From Actinomycetospora endophytica (GTDB lineage Bacteria > Actinomycetota > Actinomycetes > Mycobacteriales > Pseudonocardiaceae), in NCBI RefSeq assembly GCF_021026375.1, contig NZ_JAJNDB010000005.1:434001-498000 (forward strand): DNA of 64,000 nucleotides. Reading direction: 5' to 3'. Made by a program: the position numbers and the translations under genes. The notes below the pieces were generated by a model. It ran no database searches. It saw nothing but the letters and a program-made list of their open reading frames with translations, and was not told the origin of the DNA. Below, one piece after another: positions 55,913 to 62,338 of the stretch (its first letter is position 1; each line of letters starts with the position of its first letter).

Positions 55913-56898
55913 ATGGCGGAGACCGGCGGCCCGGCGGTCGAGCGTCTGCTGCTGGAGACCGGGGACGTCGAAACGGGGCACGACCTGCCGCGTCAGCTCT
56001 ACGCCGACCACACCCCGCGCCTGTCCGGGAACGCCGAGAACTACCGGTTCCGCTAGCCGTCAACACCCTCGGCGGGCTCGGCGTGGACCACATGAAGCAT
56101 TCGCTGCTGCTGCACGCCGACCTGGAGCCCTACGAGCTGTTATTGGCCGTGAGCATCGACGGCGGGCGGCTGACGGTCAGCTCCGGCGGCTTGACCGCGC
56201 AGGCCGGGCCCGGCGAGGTGCTGCTGGTCGATCCGCTCCGGCCGGTCAGCGTCGAGCAGGACGACCTGAGCCTGACGCCGATCCGCATGGACCTGACAGC
56301 CACGTGCGCGATCGCCGAGGAGATCACCGGCGTGCCCGCCGCCGACGTCCGTTTCCATCTGTCGCGCCCGCTCAGCGACGCACACGGCCGCCGGTGGCAG
56401 GCCGCGGTGGAGCACGTCAGCCGGGACGTGCTGGCTCATGACGAGATCGCCACGAACCCGCTGGTACGCGCCGAGACCTTCCGCTACCCGGCCACCACGC
56501 TGCTGACGACGTTCCCCAACACCGCACTCGAGGCCGCCTCCGACCGGCCCGCGCCACACACCTTCGGGGCCGAGTCCGCCGCGCTGCGGCGAGCGACGAC
56601 CTTCATCGACGGCAACGCCCACCGCGACATCGGCCTCGCCGACATCGCCCAGGCCGCCCGCATCGGACCCCGCGGGCTCCAGCACCTGTTCCGCCAGCAC
56701 CGCAGCCAGACCCCGCTCGGCTACCTCCGCCAGGTCCGCATGGCCGGGGCGCACCGCGACCTGCAGTCCGCCGACCCCACCGGCGGCGACACCGTGAGCA
56801 CGATCGCCGCCCGCTGGGGGTTCGCCCACCCTGGCCGGTTCTCGGTCGAGTACCGGCGCCTGTATGGCTGTCCGCCGAGCACGACACTGCGTTCCTGA
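55913..56898 (+). pseudogene. AraC family regulator, array member 4 (early frameshift)
   Basis: ATG 55913 has an excellent GGGAGGGGAG site and starts a normal paralogue (LPRQLYADHTPRLSGNAENYRFR), but a TAG follows directly (56054). The adjacent frame continues the homology from LAVNTLGGLGVDHMKH through the full ligand domain and HTH (IGLADIAQAARIGPRGLQHLF, ISTIAARWGF-type) to TGA 56898. Adding one base at about 56053 restores the gene. Real inactivation or sequencing error; the rest is well preserved, so the event is recent if real. Confidence 0.8.
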
Positions 56899-56935
56899 GC
56901 CTTCGACCGTGCGGCACCGGCCGGCCCTGGCCCTC

Positions 56936-56984
56936 CCATCTATGTGCGTCTAGTCTTACCGTTCGTGGAGTCGAACATAGATGG
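56936..56984. promoter_or_regulatory. 10-bp inverted repeat spanning the ArsR promoter and start
   Basis: CCATCTATGT (56936-56945) and ACATAGATGG (56975-56984) are exact complements 29 bp apart. They bracket the expected promoter and the GTG start at 56965. Candidate autoregulatory operator for the ArsR protein, or a hairpin hiding the translation start. Confidence 0.5.
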
Positions 56985-57321
56985 TGCGATCGGGCTCCTG
57001 GGTGACCCGAACCGGCGCGCCATCTTCGAGTTGCTCGCGCGGCGCCCGAGCGCCGTGGGCGAGATCGCCGACCAGCTCCCGATCAGCCGACCGGCCGTCT
57101 CCCAGCACCTCAAGGTCCTCAAGGACGGCGGTCTGGTCGTGTCCCGTCCCGAGGGCAACCGGCGGGTCTACAGCCTCGACCCGCGGGGCGTCTCCGCGCT
57201 GCGGGCCTGGCTCGACGGCCTCTGGGAGCACGCGCTGACCGGCTTCCACAAGTTCGCCGAGCAGACCGTCGCCGACGAGACGGCAGCCGACATCGAACAC
57301 CCCGACGAGGAGCAGCCATGA
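56965..57321 (+). CDS. ArsR family winged-helix regulator
   Basis: A 118-residue regulator: NRRAIFELLARRPSAVGEIADQLPISRPAVSQHLKVLKDGGLVVSRPEGNRRVYSLDP is the full HTH and wing. No metal-binding ELCVCDL motif, so it belongs to the non-metal group usually paired with AHSA1 proteins. GTG 56965 fits a leaderless promoter; GTG 56944 would add seven residues. The stop overlaps the downstream AHSA1 start (ATGA). A 10-bp inverted repeat spans its start. Confidence 0.9.
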   Translation: MESNIDGAIGLLGDPNRRAIFELLARRPSAVGEIADQLPISRPAVSQHLKVLKDGGLVVSRPEGNRRVYSLDPRGVSALRAWLDGLWEHALTGFHKFAEQTVADETAADIEHPDEEQP

Positions 57322-57812
57322 CCACTCCGATCCCGCCCATCGAGGGCAAGACCACCGTCAACCTCAACCGTGAGCGCGCCTTCGAGCTGTTCACCGGATC
57401 GATCGGGTCGTGGTGGCCGCGCCAGTACCACATCGGCGCCGCCGAGGTCGCCGACATCATCCTCGAGCCCCACGAGGGCGGGCGCTGGTTCGAGCGCGGG
57501 GTCGACTGCAGCGAGTGCGACTGGGGCCGCGTACTGGCCTGGGAGCCGCCCGAGCGGGTGCTGTTCACCTGGCAGATCGGCGGCGACTGGCAGTCCGACC
57601 CCGACCCCGCCCACGCCAGTGAGATCGAGGTCCGCTTCCACGCCGACGGGCCCGAGCAGACCACCGTCGAGGTCGAGCAGCGCCACTTCGAGCGCCTCGT
57701 CGGCGGCGAGAGCGTCTACGGCGCCATCGAGCACGGCGGCGGCGGATGGGTCGCACTGCTGCAGGCCTACTCGCAGATGGTGGCCACCCGGATCGCCCAG
57801 GCCCAGCCGTGA
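57318..57812 (+). CDS. AHSA1/SRPBCC domain protein
   Basis: A 164-residue AHSA1-type START protein (FELFTGSIGSWWPRQYHIG, GGRWFERGVDCSECDWGRVLAWEPPERVLFTWQI, YSQMVATRI). It is co-translated with the ArsR regulator through an ATGA overlap, a very common pairing. The partner-ligand relationship is unknown, but the pair probably senses and binds a hydrophobic compound. Confidence 0.9.
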   Translation: MTTPIPPIEGKTTVNLNRERAFELFTGSIGSWWPRQYHIGAAEVADIILEPHEGGRWFERGVDCSECDWGRVLAWEPPERVLFTWQIGGDWQSDPDPAHASEIEVRFHADGPEQTTVEVEQRHFERLVGGESVYGAIEHGGGGWVALLQAYSQMVATRIAQAQP

Positions 57813-57861
57813 CCGTGTTCCGGACGAGCTGACCTTTCCCCGTCGCGGGGAGGAGTCGGGG

Positions 57862-58425
57862 TCAGCGCCGCGTCTCGTACCTGGCCAGGGTCACGCCGCC
57901 GGGAAACGTCCGTGTCTCCACCAGGTCCAGGTTCGCCCAGCCGTCCAGCGGGTGGAAGAACGGGGCGCCGCCACCGACCAGGACCGGATGGGTGACGATC
58001 GCGTACTCGTCGATCAGCCCGGCCCGCATCGCCGCCCCGGCGAGCGCCGCGCCACCGACCCTCATCGGCCCACCGTCCCCGGACCTGAGCCGGGCGATCT
58101 CCGCGACCGCGTCGCCGGCGACCAGGTGGGCGTTCCAGTCGACCTCGTCGACGGTCGAGGAGAACACCACCTTCGGGGTGTCCCGCCAGTTCCGCGCGAA
58201 CTCGATCTGCGCCGGGGTGGCGCCCGGCTGCTGGTCGCCGGTCGGCCAGTAGGCGCTCATCGTCTCCCACAGCCTGCGCCCGTACAGGAACAGGCTGATC
58301 GCCCGCTCCTCGTCGAGCCACCACTCGAACAGCTCGTCGCTGGGCGCGCTCCACCCGAGGTCGTCGCCGGGCGCGGCGATGTAGCCGTCGACGGACAGGT
58401 TCATGCCGTAGCAGAGTCTCCGCAC
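57862..58425 (-). CDS. Dihydrofolate reductase family (RibD C-terminal-like) protein
   Basis: A 187-residue reductase-fold protein: CYGMNLSVDGYIAAPGDDLGW, ISLFLYGRRLWETMSAYW, KVVFSSTV, MRVGGAALAGAAMRAGLIDEYAIVTHPVLVGGG. These are the NADPH-binding motifs of the YwjB/RibD-C group rather than of true FolA. Substrate unknown; often found next to ArsR/AHSA1 pairs, as here (convergent, 49 bp, with a CCCCG/CGGGG hairpin at 57838-57850). GTG start at 58425. Confidence 0.9.
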   Translation of the reverse strand: MRRLCYGMNLSVDGYIAAPGDDLGWSAPSDELFEWWLDEERAISLFLYGRRLWETMSAYWPTGDQQPGATPAQIEFARNWRDTPKVVFSSTVDEVDWNAHLVAGDAVAEIARLRSGDGGPMRVGGAALAGAAMRAGLIDEYAIVTHPVLVGGGAPFFHPLDGWANLDLVETRTFPGGVTLARYETRR

Positions 58426-58573
58426 GGCGCCAGTCTTCCGTCAGTCGGTCCCGGAAGCCTCATCCTCGGATCAGCACGCCCGACTCCGCCTCGCTGCTTT
58501 CGCTGGGTGTCCAGGTGTGTCGCGGCGGGAGTATCGTCCGAGGCCCTCACTCGGCAGTACCGCATGGAGTGAC

Positions 58574-59575
58574 ATGGCCGACGACGTCGACTGCAGGGTG
58601 GTCCGTAGCGAGTTCTCCACGACCGACACCGACATCGCCGAGGACTTCCTGGGCCGCGGCTACACCTCCGAGACCAGGGCCACCATCACCGGGTTCGCCG
58701 ACGACTTCCGGCTCGATCTCCAGGCTCTCACTGCCCCCCGGTTCTCCCTCGGCCGCGTGCAGGTGGCGGTCGACCTCATCTTCGACGGCGCGGCCGGACC
58801 GGACGACCCGCTCTCGGTGGTCCAACCTGTGGGTGGCCGCTTCGCCTACTCCGACACCTCCTACCCCGACGTCCACGTGGACACCGGTGACGTCGTCCTG
58901 ATCCCACCGCGGGGCGGGATGCGCACCGTCTGCGAACGCTTCGACCTCGCCATGGTCCAGCTCGACCGCAGCGCCGTGACCGCCTATGCCGCGGCTGTCA
59001 CCGGTCTCGATCCCGACCAACTGGCCTTCGCCGCGATCACCCCGCTGACCCCGACCCTGGCCCGGTACTGGATCGACACCATCACCCACGTCCGCGACGA
59101 CGTGCTCACCGATCCCTGGGCCGCCCGGAGCCCGACCCTGCTCGACCAGGCGTTCCGAACCCTGGCTGCGGCGCTGCTCTCGACCTTCCCCAACACCGCG
59201 CTCGCCCGGACCACCGACCCGGAGGCCCCGTCGGTGCGCGGTGAGGTGTCCGCGGCGACCTTGCGTGAGGTCACCGCCTATCTCGATGCCTTCGCCGACC
59301 GACCGATCGGGCCCGAGGACATCGCCGACCTCGCCGGCACGCCCTACCGCGAGGTCGTCGAAGGCCTGCGTCGCCGCGACGGCCTCCACCCTGCTCAGAC
59401 GCTCTGGGCTGCCCGGCTCCGTGGGGCATTCAGCGATCTTCTGAACGCCGATCCCGCCACCGAGACCATCGCGGCGGTCGCTGCCCGGTGGGGGTTCGTC
59501 AGTAGGCACTCGTTCCGGATCGCCTACACCGACGCAACCGGCGGTGAATCGCCGGAGGACACCCTGCGCCGATGA
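58574..59575 (+). CDS. AraC-like regulator, array member 5 (divergent HTH)
   Basis: A 333-residue paralogue of array member 3 (54815-55816): same length, the same altered HTH (IGPEDIADLAGTPYREVVEGLRRRDG) and the same end (IAAVAARWGFVSRHSFRIAY, ESPEDTLRR). Ligand domain FLGRGYTSETRATITG. GGAG lies four bases before the ATG at 58574. It is separated from the main array by the ArsR/AHSA1 and DHFR genes, so the array was probably broken by insertion of that module. Confidence 0.85.
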   Translation: MADDVDCRVVRSEFSTTDTDIAEDFLGRGYTSETRATITGFADDFRLDLQALTAPRFSLGRVQVAVDLIFDGAAGPDDPLSVVQPVGGRFAYSDTSYPDVHVDTGDVVLIPPRGGMRTVCERFDLAMVQLDRSAVTAYAAAVTGLDPDQLAFAAITPLTPTLARYWIDTITHVRDDVLTDPWAARSPTLLDQAFRTLAAALLSTFPNTALARTTDPEAPSVRGEVSAATLREVTAYLDAFADRPIGPEDIADLAGTPYREVVEGLRRRDGLHPAQTLWAARLRGAFSDLLNADPATETIAAVAARWGFVSRHSFRIAYTDATGGESPEDTLRR

Positions 59576-59591
59576 TCAAGAGCAGAGCTCG

Positions 59592-59608
59592 GCCACGCGA
59601 AAGTGGCG
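59592..59608 (+). terminator. Short hairpin after the AraC array
   Basis: GCCAC and GTGGC around the loop GCGAAA form a compact hairpin shortly after the last AraC stop, upstream of the convergent tRNA-Asn. The flanking GAG...CTC bases may extend it. Confidence 0.4.
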
Positions 59609-59655
59609 TGATCTCGAGGAGAAGGAGGCCGTAAGTCGCTGACCTGCGGCGGGAG

Positions 59656-59728
59656 CTCCTCCGACTGGACTCGAACCAGTAACCCTGCGATTAACAGTCG
59701 CATGCTCTGCCGATTGAGCTACGGAGGA
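59656..59728 (-). tRNA. tRNA-Asn (anticodon GTT)
   Basis: Read on the minus strand from 59728: acceptor TCCTCCG pairs with CGGAGGA (59663-59657); D arm GCTC...GAGC, anticodon loop CTGTTAA (GTT), T arm CTGG-TTCGAGT-CCAG, discriminator G (59656). CCA is not encoded. Directly downstream lies CCGCAGGTCAGCGACTT (59649-59633), identical to the sequence after the other tRNA. Confidence 0.95.
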
Positions 59729-59831
59729 CCGTCACGAACCCGTCGGCGCCGGGTTCGGAGAAGACCGTACCTGACCGACCCGAAGCGTCGTGCGGCAGGA
59801 TGGGTCAACGCCGTCGTCGGAAGGTTCGATC

Positions 59832-60104
59832 ATGAAGATGCTGCCGTTCCTGCTGGGTATGGGCGTGGGGTACGTCCTCGGGACGAGGGCGGGACGCGAG
59901 CGCTACGAGCAGCTCTCGCAGGCCTACCGACGGGTCGCCGACAACCCGCAGGTCCAGGCCGCGGCCGGCGTGGCCCGAGCCAAGGCGGGCGAGGCGGTGC
60001 AGGCCGGCGTGGCCGTCGCGAAGGACAAGGTCGCCCCGACGTCGTCGGGACACCAGCCGACGGCGCCGGGCCGCGCCGCCGGGACCAACGGGGCCGGTCG
60101 CTGA
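59832..60104 (+). CDS. Small YtxH-like membrane-associated protein (90 residues)
   Basis: A short hydrophobic N-terminus with a Gly-rich helix (LPFLLGMGVGYVLGTRAGRERYEQL) followed by an Ala-rich helix (VQAAAGVARAKAGEAVQAGVAVA) and a disordered tail. The GxGxxxGTRAGRERYE motif is common in small actinobacterial proteins of the YtxH type, associated with stress. GGAAGG precedes the ATG at 59832. Function unknown. Confidence 0.7.
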   Translation: MKMLPFLLGMGVGYVLGTRAGRERYEQLSQAYRRVADNPQVQAAAGVARAKAGEAVQAGVAVAKDKVAPTSSGHQPTAPGRAAGTNGAGR

Positions 60105-60163
60105 TCCCGGCGTAACGGACGAACAGGATCATTCGGGCCGACTTCACGGTCCGGATGATCGCT

Positions 60164-60185
60164 GTTCACCTCATGTTCCACTCCG
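60164..60185 (+). promoter_or_regulatory. Putative PHO box upstream of pit
   Basis: Two 11-bp direct-repeat units, GTTCACCTCAT (60164-60174) and GTTCCACTCCG (60175-60185), match the actinobacterial PhoP-binding consensus (GTTCACC repeated every 11 bp). It lies 112 bp before the pit ATG, so phosphate-starvation control is likely. Confidence 0.55.
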
Positions 60186-60296
60186 TGTGGCGGGCCAGGA
60201 CGCGGGCGCTCCGTAGCGTCCCCGCCGTCCTGACACGACAGTGCGGGCCGCGCCGTCACTCGGCGTGCGCGCCCGACGGAGGGAATCGGACGGTCC

Positions 60297-61448
60297 ATGG
60301 GAATCTCCCTGATCGTCATCGTCGTCATCGTGACGGCGTTGGCGTTCGACTTCACCAACGGCTTTCACGACACCGCGAACGCCATGGCGACGTCGATCGC
60401 GACCGGGGCGCTGAAGCCCAAGATCGCGGTCCTCATCTCCGGCGTCCTGAACATCGTCGGCGCCTTCCTCTCGGTCGAGGTCGCCAAGACGATCTCCAGC
60501 GGGCTCGTCGACGAGACGAAGATCAACCCGTACATCATCTTCGCGGGCCTGGTCGGCGCCATCCTCTGGAACCTGCTGACCTGGCTGCTCGGTCTGCCGT
60601 CGAGCTCGTCGCACGCGCTGTTCGGCGGGCTCATCGGCGCCGTCGTCGTCGCGGCGGGCGCGGGTGCGGTGCACTTCAACACGTTGATCTCGAAGATCAT
60701 CCTGCCGGCGGTGATCTCGCCGATCCTGGCCGGGATCATCGCGATGGTCGGCACGATCATCGCCTACCGCAGCACCGCGAAGTCCGACAACGAGAGCACC
60801 AAGCGCGGCTTCAAGCTGGGCCAGATCGCCTCGGCGTCGATGGTCTCGCTGGCGCACGGCACCTCGGACGCGCAGAAGACGATGGGCGTCATCACGCTGA
60901 CCCTGATCGCCTCCGGCGTGCTGGCCCCCAACGCCGGCCCGCCCGTCTGGGTGATCCTCGCGGCGGGCCTCGCGATCGGCCTCGGGACCTACCTCGGCGG
61001 CTGGCGCATCATCCGCACGCTCGGCAAGCGGGTCAGCGAGATCGAGACCCCGCAGGGCTTCGCGGCGGAGACCGCGACGACGGCGGTCATCCTCGCCTCG
61101 TCGCACCTGGGCTTCGCGCTCTCGACGACGCAGGTCGCCACCGGCTCCATCTTCGGTGCGGGCGCCGGCCGCCGGATCGCCGGCGTGCAGTGGGGCGTCG
61201 CGGGCCAGATGGCCGTCGCCTGGATCCTGACGCTGCCCGCCGCGGCCATCGTCGGGGCGGTCGCCGCGTTCGCGGCCTCGCAGGGCGTCATCGGGACCGT
61301 CCTCGTCGCGATCGTCGCCATCGGCGTCGCCGCGGGCATCTACGCGGCCTCGCGCCGCACGCCGGTCACGGCGGAGAACGTCAACGACGTCCCGGCGCCG
61401 CTCGCGCCGGACGAGGTCCGTACCGAGAGCGGGGTGGCGCAGGCATGA
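60297..61448 (+). CDS. pit: Inorganic phosphate transporter, Pit family
   Basis: A 383-residue low-affinity phosphate permease with about 10 membrane helices. The two PHO-4 family signatures are present: FTNGFHDTANAMATSIATGAL (about residues 18-38) and SLAHGTSDAQKTMGVITL (about 182-199), each with the conserved Asp and Asn/Asp. The stop overlaps the next gene's start (ATGA). A PHO box lies upstream; regulation by PhoP is inferred. Ends with VPAPLAPDEVRTESGVAQA in the cytoplasm. Confidence 0.93.
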   Translation: MGISLIVIVVIVTALAFDFTNGFHDTANAMATSIATGALKPKIAVLISGVLNIVGAFLSVEVAKTISSGLVDETKINPYIIFAGLVGAILWNLLTWLLGLPSSSSHALFGGLIGAVVVAAGAGAVHFNTLISKIILPAVISPILAGIIAMVGTIIAYRSTAKSDNESTKRGFKLGQIASASMVSLAHGTSDAQKTMGVITLTLIASGVLAPNAGPPVWVILAAGLAIGLGTYLGGWRIIRTLGKRVSEIETPQGFAAETATTAVILASSHLGFALSTTQVATGSIFGAGAGRRIAGVQWGVAGQMAVAWILTLPAAAIVGAVAAFAASQGVIGTVLVAIVAIGVAAGIYAASRRTPVTAENVNDVPAPLAPDEVRTESGVAQA

Positions 61449-61675
61449 GCATCGCGTGGGGTTCGCTGGGTCTGGTGGCGATCGTGTCCTTCGCGGCAGC
61501 GGTCGTGGTGACGGCGCTGGTGTCGTTCGGGATCGTCGGGCTCGCCGCGCGGGCACCGCGACCCGACGGGCCCGAGCCGGCGCTCTCGCCGTCGACGGGC
61601 ACCGCGGTCGGAGTGGTGTCCCTGGTGGCCGCCGCCGCGATCGTGATCTACGGGCTGTACATCATCGTGGCCTGA
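61445..61675 (+). CDS. Small membrane protein co-translated with pit
   Basis: A 76-residue protein with two hydrophobic helices (LVAIVSFAAAVVVTALVSFGIVGLA and VGVVSLVAAAAIVIYGLYIIVA) separated by a Pro-rich loop. The ATG overlaps the pit stop, and the strong terminator follows 20 bp after its own stop, so pit and this gene form a two-gene operon. Probably a Pit accessory subunit. Confidence 0.85.
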   Translation: MSIAWGSLGLVAIVSFAAAVVVTALVSFGIVGLAARAPRPDGPEPALSPSTGTAVGVVSLVAAAAIVIYGLYIIVA

Positions 61676-61694
61676 GCACTCGAGCAGTGCGGCG

Positions 61695-61733
61695 CGCGGC
61701 GTCGCGGACCCTCCCTCGGTCCGCGGCGCCGCG
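61695..61733 (+). terminator. Terminator of the pit operon
   Basis: A 16-bp stem, CGCGGCGTCGCGGACC (61695-61710) with GGTCCGCGGCGCCGCG (61718-61733), one G-T wobble, loop CTCCCTC, then TTTCGTCGTT. The most conventional intrinsic terminator in the window. Confidence 0.8.
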
Positions 61734-61772
61734 TTTCGTCGTTAGGGGGCTGATCGAGGATGTGGAGCTGCT

Positions 61773-61820
61773 GACGTTGAGCGTCAGCCATGCCGCATCG
61801 ATGACAAAAGGGGCTAGCCC
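61773..61820 (-). terminator. Two small hairpins at the end of the dnaG operon
   Basis: On the minus strand GGGGCTAGCCCC followed by TTTT (about 61806-61817) includes the TAG stop of the PH-like gene; downstream GCTGACG and CGTCAGC (61773-61791) form a second hairpin. Together they face the pit terminator from the other side. Confidence 0.6.
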
Positions 61821-62338
61821 CGCGCCCGGCCCAGCTTCTCCCCCACCCCGGCCGCGAGGGTGCGGATCTCGTCCGGGTCGGTGCCGGGGTCGGGGCGCAC
61901 GTGCAGCACGACGCCGTCGCGGGTCCGGCGCTGGACGAACCACGCTCCCCCGCTGGGCAGGTCGTGGTGCTGGCGGGAGTGGATGACGCCGGTGACGCGG
62001 CGGTGCACCGTCTCGGGGATCTTGCCCGGCTCGGGCAGCGGCAGCTTCTGCGGCGACGCGTCGGCCAGCAGGACCACGCCGCCCTCGAGGTGCTCGGCCT
62101 CGCTCGCCTCGATCACCTCGAGCGTCCCCGAGGCCCAGGTCGCCTTCGAGACGAGGTGCCAGGGCACGTGGTGGTCGTCGATCCAGAGCCCGCGGTCGGT
62201 GGCGAGCACGACCTCGCCGCGTCGGGTCCGGGAGTCGGCCAGCACCCGCTCGTCGGGCTGCAGCGTGCCGGTGAACCCCTCGGGCGTGATCTCCCGGCCG
62301 GTGAGCAGCGCCGCGAGCCGGCCGGTCAGGCCGACCAC
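61814..62338 (-). CDS. PH-like protein downstream of dnaG
   Basis: A 174-residue protein: LAALLTGREITPEGFTGTLQPDERVLADSRTRRGEVVLATDRGLWI and VPWHLVSKATWASGTLEVIEA are typical of small bacterial PH-like (YokE-type) domains. The C-terminal half has further strands and a helix (EIRTLAAGVGEKLGRARG). GTG start at 62338 overlaps the dnaG stop by 13 bp, so it is co-expressed with primase. The same neighbour occurs in related actinobacteria; function unknown. Confidence 0.75.
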   Translation of the reverse strand: MVGLTGRLAALLTGREITPEGFTGTLQPDERVLADSRTRRGEVVLATDRGLWIDDHHVPWHLVSKATWASGTLEVIEASEAEHLEGGVVLLADASPQKLPLPEPGKIPETVHRRVTGVIHSRQHHDLPSGGAWFVQRRTRDGVVLHVRPDPGTDPDEIRTLAAGVGEKLGRARG

